This document shows positions 27,126-39,284 of a stretch of DNA of 64,000 bases, in pieces (within the stretch, counting starts at the first letter, position 1; each line of letters opens with the position of its first letter). A program made the position numbers and the translations under genes. The stretch covers positions 1,396,001 through 1,460,000 of the forward strand of contig NC_060967.1 of assembly GCF_910589235.1 (NCBI RefSeq). The letters are read 5' to 3'. The notes below the pieces were generated by a model. The model saw only the letters and a list, made by a program, of their open reading frames with translations, had not been told where the DNA came from and searched no databases. The stretch is from Vespa crabro. Its lineage: Eukaryota > Arthropoda > Insecta > Hymenoptera > Vespidae.

Positions 27126-28012
27126 CTATTTCTTCTTTCATACTTTCTGTTTATTTTTTCGTTTACGAAGTGACTCTCGTTCGTTCCTTTCTCAATTGCA
27201 ATATTATTTAGACGAGCTTCTTCTGCTTATGCAGTGTTGTGGATCTGTGGAAGGTGATCCCAGTTCAACGATAGATAAGCGATTGTAGAAAGCTCGATTT
27301 CACGGTTATACTTTGATACTTCGTGGAAAGTAAAACGATCCTGTACCTCGAACTACGGCCGCGAACATGTTTCCGCCCGTTTCCACATTCTTTTTTATTT
27401 ATAATATAACTCGCTTGGCCCGATTCACGTCTCTTCCATTCTTCCTTTCTTATGTATTTAAAAAGAAAAAGAAATAGAAAAAAGCGAGTATGACATCGAA
27501 GATTTTAATTCTTTTTCTTTTCTCCTCGCAATAAAATATACGATAAGGAAAGTTGAATATATAAATGATCAATAATAAATAAATAAATAAATAAATAAAT
27601 ATATAGATAGTTCGAGTAAAAGTCAACGATTGGCCTTCGACGATGTTGAAGTATCTGTTTTTTTCTTTTTTTTTAATTTTCTTTTCTCTCTCTCTCTCTC
27701 TATCTCTCCTCTCCCTTTCTCTCTTTCTATTCTAAACTTCCTCCGGTCATCTAACACCCGTAGAGCTACGCATGGAAAAGTGGAGATTGGCCTGGTCGAT
27801 CTAGTTTCTTCCTTGGCTTACGTTCGTCGCGATGAAAGCGAGGAGACTCTCTCATTTGACCGTGGAAGGATCAAGTGATACTGGATACGCGTCGACGTTC
27901 CCTGCTCGAAAGTAATATCGAAAGTGAAGCTATACTAGACCAACAAAAAGCCGATGGCCGGGAATACTCGAGTATATTTTATTTTTCTATGATTAGAATC
28001 GCGCCTTTTAAG

Positions 28013-28061
<49 letters not shown>

Positions 28062-28335
28062 GTATACTCTTCTCATATATATATATACATATATATATAT
28101 ACATATATTCTTTTCGTTTACTTACATTCCTGTTGATTTCAATAAATACATTTCTTTTTCATTATTACAAAAAAAAAAAAAAAAGAAGGAATAAAAGAAA
28201 AAAGAATGAAAACAATTAAAGAAGTTTCGTTTCATTTCGATCTATTTCGATTTGGATATATCATTTTACTTTTTTCCTCTTTTTTTACAAGACAAAAATA
28301 ACCCATATAAATTCTTAGAAATGATCTGATCGATC
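25466..28335. other. Non-coding stretch with complex islands
   Basis: AT-rich sequence to 26,340 with the TGCGC repeat, then (CT)n 26,451-26,494, T-rich tracts (26,805-26,900 and 27,050-27,126), (AAAT)n 27,578-27,602, (CT)n 28,016-28,053 and TA tracts to 28,108. Complex, GC-richer islands lie at 26,525-26,800, 27,160-27,420 and 27,600-27,980. The 204-codon plus-strand frame (26,345-26,959) runs through a CT tract and poly-T and is not credible as a gene. Confidence 0.5.
25760..25823. repeat. 22-bp tandem repeat with TGCGCAAATC/TGCGCTTAT
   Basis: Two full units (TGC(A/G)CTTATACTGCGCAAATC plus one base, 22 bp each) and a partial third (TGCGCTTATTTCGCGCATT) lie in AT-rich surroundings. The TGCGCA palindrome recurs. 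Function unknown. Confidence 0.6.
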
Positions 28336-28557
28336 TATTGGGTTGGTAACTAAGTGATTGCGGATATGGTCACCGCAACGATTTAGTTGCCAAGACAATA
28401 TGGCGCTGGCAACTAAGTGATTGCGGATATGGACACCGCAACGACTTAGTTGCCAAAACAATATGGCGCTGGCAACTAAGTGATTGCGGATATGGACACC
28501 GCAACGACTTAGTTGCCAAAACAATATGGCGCTGGCAACTAAGTGATTGCGGATTTG
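28336..28557. mobile_element. Second, shorter mariner-end hairpin array (63-bp units, truncated)
   Basis: It opens with TATTGGGTTGGTAACTAAGT and repeats the same 63-bp hairpin unit at 28345, 28408 and 28471, followed by a half unit from 28534 that stops after GATTGCGGATTTG. It shares the linker ACAATATGGCGCT with the array 22 kb away. There is no closing CCAACCCAATA end; the right side runs into three (TTTTATATATA) repeats, so the right end appears lost. The open frames across it on either strand reflect the period and are not genes. Confidence 0.8.
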
Positions 28558-29284
28558 TTTTATATATATTTTATATATATTTTATATATATTTTAATTAA
28601 CAATTAAATAAACGAATTGCAAGCAATTACGAGCAAAATATAGTAATTAAAATATGGAATAAGACAAAAGGACAAGAATATTTCGATGGACGAGAAAGAA
28701 TAAGAAAAAAATTAACGAAGAATTATCGAAGTTGTATATATATATTAAGATCCAATGCTTAGATGTGTACGAGATTTAATATAGTATTAGTTAGCTTAGA
28801 GTGCTTAGAGTACGCGCGGCTCGCGTGGCGGCGGGCGGCAGTCACGACCCATATCCCGGACGAGAGAAGATAAAGTGCCTCTCTGTGTGAGTATGCTCCT
28901 TGAACCAGGGGTTCTCAACGTGACCCCGCCTCACCTTCGAACGCGTACCTTCTTTATATCTTGTAGATAAAATAAATGACGATAAATCTTTCCTCAAATT
29001 TCTTATCGAGAGATAAGATTGAATTCCATATTTCTTGAGACAATAATTACCCACTATTATCGATAGTACATCTCTCTTTCTCTGTTTCTCTATCTCATAC
29101 TCTCTAAATTTTCAGCCCTTTTTCCTTTTTACCGTTGTTTATTAATACTAAAATCTAAAATTTCTACTAATAATATTCTCTTGCCTGTTAGACTCAAATC
29201 CTGAACATATCTGTTCGATCTGTAGTGAGATACTACTTTTTTTATGAACCTTAAAAAATTTATCCTCTCGAGAACTTCAGTCAA
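28558..29284. other. Spacer with a GC-rich island and a possible hAT-type end
   Basis: 28,800-28,860 is strongly GC-rich (GCGCGGCTCGCGTGGCGGCG) in AT-rich surroundings. At 28,916-28,942, CAGGGGTTCTCAACGTGACC resembles the terminal repeats of hAT transposons as I know them, but no matching opposite end was found. No gene is seen. Confidence 0.35.
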
Positions 29285-29440
29285 AACCCCAGACAAAACC
29301 CAGACGCAACCCCAGACAAAACTTCAGACGAAACCCCAGACAAAACTGCAGACGTAACACCAAAAAAAACTGCAGACGCAACCTATAAGGTTGCGTCTGG
29401 GTTGCGTCTGAGGTTTGGTCTGGCGTTGCGTCTGGTGTTG
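29285..29440. repeat. 12-bp repeat (CAGACGCAACC/CAGACAAAACC) with central palindrome
   Basis: CAGAC recurs at 29290, 29301, 29313, 29325, 29337, 29349 and 29373, about 12 bp apart. After a centre at 29,385-29,387 the same unit continues inverted as GGTTGCGTCTGG to about 29,440. The innermost arms CAGACGCAACCT (29,373-29,384) and AGGTTGCGTCTG (29,388-29,399) are perfect. It abuts the AGGTCA array, so the two probably form one composite repeat locus. Confidence 0.75.
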
Positions 29441-29461
29441 CGCCACTCCAAGATCATTTTA

Positions 29462-29760
29462 AGGTCACTACGAGGACATTAAAGGTCATTTCCAGGTCAA
29501 TACAAGGTCAAGTGCAATGTCAAGGTCATCGCGAGGCCATTTCAAGGTCAATTGAAGGTCACTCCAAGGCCTTTCAAGGTCACTCAAGGTCGTTCCAAGG
29601 TCATATGCAATGTCAAGGTCGCTCCAAGGTCAGCTGCTGCAATGTCAAGGTCGTCTCAAGGCCATTTTCAAGGACTTCTCATGGTCATTTCAATGTCAAA
29701 TGTTATCTGATGATCACATCAACGTCATTTCATGATCCCCTCGATGTAATTTCAATGTCA
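29462..29760 (+). repeat. 11-bp minisatellite of AGGTCA (nuclear-receptor half-site) units
   Basis: The unit is close to TTCAAGGTCAN. Exact AGGTCA occurs ten times on the plus strand between 29,462 and 29,633 (29462, 29483, 29494, 29505, 29523, 29545, 29556, 29578, 29598, 29628), with AGGTCG at 29588, 29617 and 29648. Spacing is mostly 10 or 11 bp or multiples, close to one helical turn. Copies decay rightward to CAATGTCA and CATGATCA forms up to about 29,760. TCAAGGTCA is the known monomer site for FTZ-F1/SF-1- and ERR-type orphan nuclear receptors. Binding is inferred; a neutral minisatellite is equally possible. The open frame across it (29,512-29,832) is a repeat artefact. Confidence 0.75.
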
Positions 29761-31824
29761 AATGCTTGCGAATTTCGAAAGTACAGTGGAGTTGCAAATG
29801 TAGATGCAATTGCACTTTACTACGTTCTTTAGCGTTATGTACATGTTTATATATTTATATTATATACATAGTTATATTTATAATTTATAATTATATTTAT
29901 ATATTTTAATTATGTAGATTATATAAATTAATATATATCTACTTAATATATATATAATATAATAATATAAATATAAATATATTATATACATTGATTCTAT
30001 AAAATTATATAATGTAACAGATTAGTTGAACAATTATAAAAACTTATTATAAAAATTATGAAAACTTAATTATATAACAAGTGTAAGCTGTATAACAAAA
30101 GTATGATTTAAATTAGTTGAAAAATTTTAAAAAGTAATTATAATATTACAACATCAACGAATCAATAATTCGAGAAATAAGTTGATTGGAAGAAAGAGAA
30201 CTATCTTTTAAAAAATATAATGGAATAAAATTATTTACCAATCGCGCTAAAAAATAAATTCTATAAAATTTTCGACCAATTAAAAAAATCTAATGTTGTT
30301 ATTTTTAGAAGCAACACTTTCTCCAATCGTAGATCTTATAGATCGTAATGATCGTAATAGAATGAATCTCTTCATTAAAATATATATACATCCTTACACG
30401 ACAATATAATTGGATAAAGGAATGATTGATTCGTGTAAGTACTTTCATTTGATTTATTAACTTCTGTCCAAGCGATTAAAGGAAATTAAGAGGTCGATAT
30501 TGCATGTGCAAATAAATGGGGAAGATCGTGAAAGGAGTGCATCTAACTAGACGACATTTGTTGCATGGATAATATCGGTATCGCAATGCTGATAGCAGCA
30601 AAAATGATAACCAGAATACCGATGTCCATCGTTAAAAGTCATTCTATACTTACGATCGATGCTTATGATCGATCAAAAAAAAAGTGACGAAATCGATTTT
30701 CTCATTCTCCCTTTCTCTCTCTCTCTCTGTTTCTCTTTCGATGGCTAGTCCGATGAGAGAAATTCATTAATTAATCCTGTAATTATTGTACTTTCTAGAA
30801 AACGATTTTTTTTTCTTTTCCTTCTTCGAAAGACTGAATAATCATCAGGATCATACGAAGCGTACGATTATTATCTATCGAGAAATTTGTTGTCGATCGA
30901 TTTTACCAAAATGATATTACTCGATTTTAAAAAATAAAAACTTACGTCACATTTCGTATATACCTCGTTCCAAAATGATATTATAGGATAGTTAAATCGT
31001 CATCAAGCTTTTCAGGCTTATAATACCATTGAAAAATGATCGTTACATTATACATAATTAATAATCGTGACCGTACGTTATATATCCTTTTTTTTTTGTG
31101 TTTTACTAATCAATTAATTTGAAATGTCGGAACACGTAGAGTACGACGTATATACCATATAGTTTCACGAATATCTTAACGGAAGTCGAACCAAGCCATG
31201 TTTCTGTGGTTTCGTATCGATTTACGACGGTTTCCTCGTCGAGATGATCGATACGTTCTTCTAATTTCTTTTTTCTTTCTTTTCTTTCTTTTCTTTCTTT
31301 TCTTGTCGTTTTTTCTCTTTTTTCTTTTTCTTTTTTTTCTTTTTTCTCTTTTTGTTTTCTTACGTATCGAAACGATCTCTCGCTTCCCGATTCAAGTTTT
31401 ACCGCATCGGATGTGCGGAAGTAATCTGCATGTGGCTCCTTTTTCGTGGCGTTTCTTTTATTTTTTTCCTTCTTTTTCCTTCTCTCCCTCCCTCCCTCCC
31501 CTTCCTCGCTCTCACCTCACTCCCCTTTCTACATCGCCGTCGTCGTCGTCGTCGTCGTCGTCGTCACCGTCATCCTCCGCGGCGAGAGTAATTACGTTGC
31601 TCATACTCGGAAGTAAGAGTAGTTCGATATATCGAGGATCGATTACTTCGAAGGCGCTCTCGCACTTTGTACGTCGGACGTGCGAATTTATTGACCTCCT
31701 CCTGTCTAACATTCACAGTTGGTAATTAAGTCGAATAACTCCTTTATTTTTTTTTTTTTCACATCGAAAGAACCGTTCTTTTCTTTCTTGAGATTTATAT
31801 CGTATAGGTTGGTAGGTAGGTAAA

Positions 31825-31868
<44 letters not shown>

Positions 31869-31884
31869 CATCTATCCATCCATA

Positions 31885-31919
<35 letters not shown>

Positions 31920-32092
31920 TCGTCTACATAAAAATCGGAAGATCGGGATCAAAACGATCGATCATGGTAAGTAGTTCGTTAATACCGGGTAAAATAATTT
32001 CTCTTTAAATCAAAACGCGGAATAATAATTTTCTCTATTCGCTATATCATAAATATCAAGATGAAAAGGATCTATTAATTTCACGATGAGTT

Positions 32093-32125
<33 letters not shown>

Positions 32126-33558
32126 AAGATTTAAAAGTGATTCAAAATGCATTTAACTAACTAACTATAAGTAGAGTGGTGCCAGTTAATAATAACGAAA
32201 GTAAGGAAGGACAAGCTTATTCCAGACAAATTAAAAACCTATTCGACGTGCACTTTCTACGAAACCTTTCGATTATTCCAGGAAGATATTCACTACCGAT
32301 TACGGGGGGCAAATCCCATGGAGCAAACCCAATCAATGATTGAAGGAAGGAACGTTCGGTCCTCTCTGGTGTAAAGGCACCGACTAAACGCGCTATAACA
32401 TATACACGCATATAACTTGTACACACATACAAACGCATACATGATCAGAGGATACGTTCCCAGAAGATTCGATCCACGTGGCTAACATTCCAAGACATTA
32501 GATAATTGAGAGCTTGTATCTCTTTCTCTTTTCTCTTCGTTTTCCTTCTTCTTTTTTCTTCTTCATCTTTTGCTTCTTCTTCTTCTTCTCTCTCTCTCTT
32601 TCTCTTTCTCTCTCTGGAAAAAGAAGTTACATTAGCGAGAGAGACAAAGAGAAAGAGAGGAGAGAGAGGAAAGAAAGAGAGAGAGAGAGAGAGAGAGACC
32701 GTGTGCGTTCCTCTTCCTCGTCGAGATCTCTCGACTTGCCTCTCGCGAATCTACGGAATGCTAGGTCGAAAGGAAAAGTGGATGGATTTCTTATATGTGT
32801 TTGTGCTTCTATGTATGTACGCGCGCGAGCGCGCGCGCCTGTGTGTGTGCGTGTATAAAAGAAAGAAAGAGAGAGAGAGAGAGAAAAGAACGATCGCATT
32901 TTTGTTAGAGAAAACGTATTACGGTTAACAAAGAGAAGCGAAATCTACCATTCGTCGAATTCGATCAGATGTAATACCAATTTTTCTTCGACGATCTATA
33001 CTATCTATACGATCGATCGATCGTATATGTCTTTTTCTCTTTCTCTTCCTCTCTCTCTCTCTCTCTCTCTTTTGATTTTAATTAACATCGTACTATCCCT
33101 TCAAATTCTTCAATTATAATTATACCATAGGTACGTAATATCCGTGTACGATAATGTAACGCTTAAATACCAATATGTCGATCGTATTGTGATAATCGAT
33201 ATATATAAAAAATGAATTTTAAAATAATAGATTAAAAGAGAAAAGGAAGAATATAATAAGAAATGAAAAGATCGGACCGGTAAAAGGTACGGATCGCGTA
33301 TATACCTTAATAAACGTTTTAACGTAGTTACATAGCTCGTTACGGAATTAAACGGGATCCGAGTTAATAACCAACTGGTGTGCTATTAGCCGCGACTTTA
33401 GAAACGACGTTTTCGCATAATACGCTTAATAAATTATAGTTGAGCTCTCGCCCCCGTTTATAACTAACACGTTATCTAACGTTATTGCTAACAACCCAAA
33501 CGCGTTACGGCGCGTGGCTCTGTTTGATCGTTCGAATATAAGATAGAAAGAAAGAGAA

Positions 33559-33601
<43 letters not shown>

Positions 33602-34241
33602 TCCATCGAAAAGTTGATAAACCATTTTCTAAATGATTTTCTCTTATCTTATTTATTAGATCTATTTGGAAAAGGAAACGAATTGCAAGGAAGCGAATTT
33701 GATTTAAGAGAAATTTTTTTTCTTTTTTTTTTTTTTTTTTGAAAATATAAACCTCGCATCTATTATTTTCTCCCTCTCTTCTAATTAATATTAATTGTGT
33801 CATTCCTTTTTTTTTCCCTTCGATAAGATCCGTCGTTGTTGGAAAGAGTGAGACGTTGTGTTTCAAAAAAAAAAAAAAAAAAAAAAGAAAGAAAAAAAAA
33901 GAAAAAACGAAGAAGAAGAAGAAGAAGAAGAAAAAGAGAACATTTTCAATCGTCATCGTTAACAAAGAATTTCATCAATTCTCACGGACATTTAACGAAC
34001 GAGCATTGGTCGATGTTGGCTCGATCATTGTCCTTTTTCCCCCAAGTTAAAATTTTCACTTTGTGAAAGGTCCTTAAGGAAGCGATTCCAATCGGTAGGT
34101 CCGAGCACACCGGTGATCCAGTTGAAGCTTCAGTCCGGCCCGCACTTCCATATTAGTCGTACGACCGGTCTAGGCGTAGGTACACACTTTAAACGTCGTT
34201 CTTTAATGTACAAAAGAGAACTAGCGAGTTAACTAAGCTAG

Positions 34242-34281
<40 letters not shown>

Positions 34282-34343
34282 ATCTTTCTCTCTCCTCTCG
34301 TTTTTCTTTTTTCTTAAAAGAAGATTCAGATAAAGATAAAGAA

Positions 34344-34376
<33 letters not shown>

Positions 34377-36450
34377 CAACATATAATTTCCAAAGAGCAA
34401 TACTATTGCATCTCTTTTTCTTTATATTAGACAGGAGGTCTCTCTCTCTCTCTCTCTCTCACTCTCTCACTCTCTCACTCTCTATCTATCTATCTATCTT
34501 TCTTTCTGTCTTTCTGTCTCTCATTCTATCTCTGGTAACTGGTTTGGTTATATACCTTCGCACATAATGGGAGCGCACGCTAATTAATCGCTATTTACAC
34601 TCATCCAACAGTGGCGCGTGAGTCGTGTTCTTTCTCGTCGCTCTTAAATGGTCTTGTTCGAGAGAGAGACTCATTAGAGAAACTCGAGAAGAGCTTAAGT
34701 ATTCTGTTCCTTTGTAAAATCTTTCATCTAGAACGATATACGCGGAAAACTTCGGACTGGCCTTGTTCTCCATTAAAAAAAGAATGTTTGCTTTTAAACA
34801 ACGTATGACACAACTATAAAAAATTAAATGTATATATATATATATGTATATGCATAACCTATACCTATAATATATATATATATATATATTTTTTTTTTTT
34901 TTCTATCGAAAAATATAATTGATATTACAAATTAAACGTGTTCGTATTAATTGTCAAATAAAATAATTTATATTGATAATGAAATTGAAAAGAAATATAA
35001 CAACGTCAGTAGAAATTCAATGTTTCTTTTTTTTCTTTTTTTTATTTCATCTTATCACTCGCATCATTCATATTTCCCAAGAGAATATCTTTATAGAATT
35101 ATTATACTTATAGAAGTATGCATCATTGACAAGGTATATTGATAGAAATGATATCTTTGATATTTTAAAGCATACAAGATAAAATAGGTTGAGTTAGTTC
35201 AGAATAAAATACATATAATGTTTCGGGAAGAGAATTGTAGAGTTTGAATATATTAAATAAATTTGAATATATATATATATATATATCGAAAGAATAGAAG
35301 AATCGAATCGTTATTAATTCGAATGTCTACCATTCAGGTGCAGAGAAAGAACGAAAAATGTATTGATGAAATAAACGATAACTATACTAGATTTCTTGCC
35401 CTTTTATCGATGAATATTTTAAACCTAAAGCGAAAAAAAAAATATATATATATATATACAAAGAAAACACGTGCATACCCTCCCGCATTCCGCAACATTT
35501 TATCTCTTCCTACTACGATTATTATAACAGTAGGCAACTGCTTGTGGTGTTGCCGGAAAACCGAACGTAGTCCTGTCGGCTTTTACCTAAGCGATTTGTA
35601 ACGGTACTCTATCCACTCCTTGCATTCGGTCACGAGAGTTATCCTTCTTCCTTCCTGCGGACGCTTTATGATGATTTAAATAAATTTCATTCGTCTTTCA
35701 AAGTTCAAATATAATCGTTCTAATCGATTTCTTTTTTCTTTCGTTTTTTTTTTCCACCCCTTTTTTCTGTTTCTTTTATCTTCGGAAAAGAGATCTCATA
35801 AAAACGTCTCATAAAAACGTCACATAAACGTTGAGTTAATTAATGCGATTTAATATCAATTAATTAATAATTGTCATGTGGTGATCAATCCTTTCGATCG
35901 AGTTTATCTCAAATATTTTATGTAATATTTCTCTTACGTATTCACTTAAGTATTTACTTATTTATATTTACTTACTCAGTTATTACGAAAGATATTTTTT
36001 GAAGTTCATTAAATAATGCCGTTGCATCACGTTCGATTATTAATTTCATCAATTCTTTTATATTTAATTATTTATTTCGTATGAGTTTTAATTTCATTTG
36101 AAAATTATCTATTGCTTTAACATTCTGTGAATATGAAAAAGTTCACGCTGAAATGAAAGGGTTTGAATGAATTTCCAAATCAAATACCAAGCGACACACA
36201 AATCATACATGAAATAATTCCTACGAATACTAATATTGTCCATACATATATATATATATATATATCTTTCCATTTAGATTCCAGAATTAATTGATTAATT
36301 AATTTATTATCGACGTGATAGATAATTACAACTATTCTACTGTGGTTTACTTAAGAATCGAAGCTGTTAAATGACATTTATTATTCTCTTTTCAATGTAT
36401 GATTTTCATCGCAGTTAAACATTTTCAAAGGAATGGATAGGAGGAGGTGG
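29761..36450. other. Gene desert, AT-rich with microsatellites
   Basis: AT-rich and repeat-poor to 31,200; then TTTC-rich sequence (31,270-31,350), (GTC)n about 31,537-31,565, (CTAT)n 31,827-31,919, GA/CT tracts (32,105-32,125, 32,585-32,700, 33,570-33,596, 34,240-34,275, 34,440-34,500), a GCGC/GT alternating tract 32,819-32,850, poly-T/A near 33,720 and 33,865, and TA tracts near 34,875 and 35,270. Complex islands: 31,380-31,440, 32,210-32,500, 33,270-33,540, 33,990-34,220, 34,560-34,790 and 35,460-35,640. No supportable coding exon. Confidence 0.5.
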
Positions 36451-36846
36451 GGAGGGGAGGGGGGAAGATGGAAAAAAATATGAAATAAATCGTAACCAAG
36501 GACGTATATTAATTATCGCAAAATGACGATGTCGCTTTTGATAAAAAAACACTCATAAACGAGATGGAAGATTAACGAGGAGTGGAGGGAAGTGAAAAAA
36601 AAAAAATTAAAAAAAAAAGAAAAAAGGAAAAAGAAATAAAAAGAAGATAAAGTAAGATGGAAAGACGAAATATCTGCTTAGACTAGTCGATAGTCCAGCG
36701 AACCACATTATAGACCACGTGGTACAACGTCTCATTGCAACGTGTCCAATTTTTTTTCTTCCATTTCCTATTTTTTCTTTTTCTTTTTCCTTTTTTTTCT
36801 TCCCTCCTTTTCTCTCGTTTTTCTTTTCTTTTTTTTCTCCTTCTTC

Positions 36847-36878
<32 letters not shown>

Positions 36879-37909
36879 CTTTTCCTCGGCTCACATCTCC
36901 CCTCCTTATCCTATCCTTTCCGTTCGAGACGTGCACTTTAGCAAGTAAGAAGAGAGAAGCAATAGAAACGGACGGCAATGCCGCTTCGTTCACGGTTGAA
37001 CGATCGCGGGTGAAAAGTGCTCCTATATAATATATAATTATTTGAGCAAAATGCCAATTGGTTAATCATGCATCCGATATATTACACGCATATGAATATA
37101 TATATATATGTGTACGTAGTACGTACATATTTAAGAGAGTATGCATTTATTATTATATCGATCTAATCTCGACGAGCCCACGAAAAAACCCACGCCACCG
37201 AGGATCGCGTACTATGGAAACGCGCATGCAACTATCTATGTATGCATGTGAAATTATACGAATAACCAAGATAGAGATTAAACTTACCTACTTGAACGTT
37301 CTCCGATAAATACATTCAAAAGAAATATATATATATATATAGATATATGTATACATTAATAAAAATGACCGATCTAACAACAAAAAAAAAAAAAAGAAAA
37401 AAAAACAAATAAATAAAAGAAACGAAAAGAAAATTTAATTCTATGTTAATCTGTTAATAATCAATACGATTGTTCGAAACATCTAATCATGAAAACTTAC
37501 GGAGTATTATTAATAAAGAATTAAAAACGACACACATGATAAATCTATTTCCAATAAATCGTACGATTAACATATCGAAATACATGAAAGGATAACTCAT
37601 ACGTATAAATAATGATGAATATGATCGATCTAAAAAAAAAAAAAAAAAAATAGAAAAAAAAATGAAAGAAAGAAAGAGAAAAGAATAAGAAAATGCTTGA
37701 TTCTAAGTTAATCCTCTCCTCCCGCCCCCCTCCGCTTTAAATATCATAATCGACGAACGAAATTATCAAATCGAATTCCACGAAGGAGGAAAAAGAAAGG
37801 GGGGAAAAAAAAAGAAAAGAAAAAAAAAAGGAAACACGTACACGATCGCGAATGAGAGAAAAATAGTAAAGAGGAAAGGAAAAAAAAGATGGACAATGAT
37901 AATAATAAT

Positions 37910-37971
<62 letters not shown>

Positions 37972-37986
37972 GAACGAACTTTTACG

Positions 37987-38026
<40 letters not shown>

Positions 38027-38501
38027 TTCTAATAAATCAACAGATATATCATTGTAATGGACGAAGGATTGAAGATATATGATGTGTCATCATGAAAATG
38101 AAATCGTTGAATAAATCCTATCTTGATTTTTTATTTCCCCCTTTCGACTTCGCACGCCTCCTTACCCTCCCCGTTCTTCTTCCGTCCTACTCCTTATTCA
38201 CCCCCTTCCCCGATCCCTCTAACCTTTTGTTAAACACCGTTAGAAGAAACGTTTCTAGAGGGAAGAACGAGAAGTTTGGAAAAAAGAAAGAGAAGAAAGA
38301 TAAGAGAAGAGGCGAGGTCCGTTTTCTACGTATCGTACGATTCGCGCTTGTTGGTTTCGCGTGTGCGTGCAGCGGCCAAGAAACTTCAGCATCTCTCTTT
38401 CTCTTTTTCTCTCTCTCTCTTTCTCTGTCTCTCTCTCTCTCTCTATCTATCTCTCTATCTACCTCTCTCTGTTTCTTTCTGCTTCTCTATCTCTCTCTAT
38501 C

Positions 38502-38533
<32 letters not shown>

Positions 38534-38724
38534 ACTGTTGGTCTTCTCCTCTCCTTCTCGGCAACTTGGCTCAGCCTCTCCACGTCGTCTTTCTGCGCTT
38601 ACGGTGAAAGTGAGCGCATTCCATGGCCACCGCGACCACGCCCGACCAACACACACTCCTACTGGCCAAGATCTGCGAGAGCCGTTGCATGCAGCCTCTC
38701 TCTCTCCCTCTTTCTTTCCTTTTT

Positions 38725-38761
<37 letters not shown>

Positions 38762-38968
38762 ATCTGTCTATCTCTATCTCTCTTTCTGCACACGATGCCG
38801 CAGCAGCCACCGACGCGCTCCTCAGACTCCTTTCGGTACTCTCTCGAATGATGCTGCGTCGACGAGGAGCAACTACTTCGTCCTTCGATCGAGATTATTT
38901 TCTTTTTCTTCTTCTTCTTTTTCTTATATATAATACAACTGTATAAATTCGTTCATTTTTTTTACCTT

Positions 38969-39013
<45 letters not shown>

Positions 39014-39223
39014 ATCTTTATTTATCTATTTCTTTTCCTATCTTTTTCCTTTCTTTCCTTTCGTAGAAAGGTATTGTAAAGAATGGAACGTGATTATGTT
39101 ATTTTTCCTAATAAAATACGTACTTACGTATCCACCAGCGAATGTTAAACTTATTGTATAAGAAGAGAATAGAATTAAGTGAAAGTTTTAAATAACTCTT
39201 GGAGAAATGAGATGAACGTACAC

Positions 39224-39284
<61 letters not shown>

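Noticed and set aside
29512..29832. 106-codon open frame across the AGGTCA array
   Set aside because: It is the translation of an 11-bp minisatellite, with no independent support.
38092..38933. Long Ser/Leu-rich open frames of 171-191 codons in overlapping frames
   Set aside because: All three frames are open only because of CT microsatellites; no non-repetitive core supports a protein.
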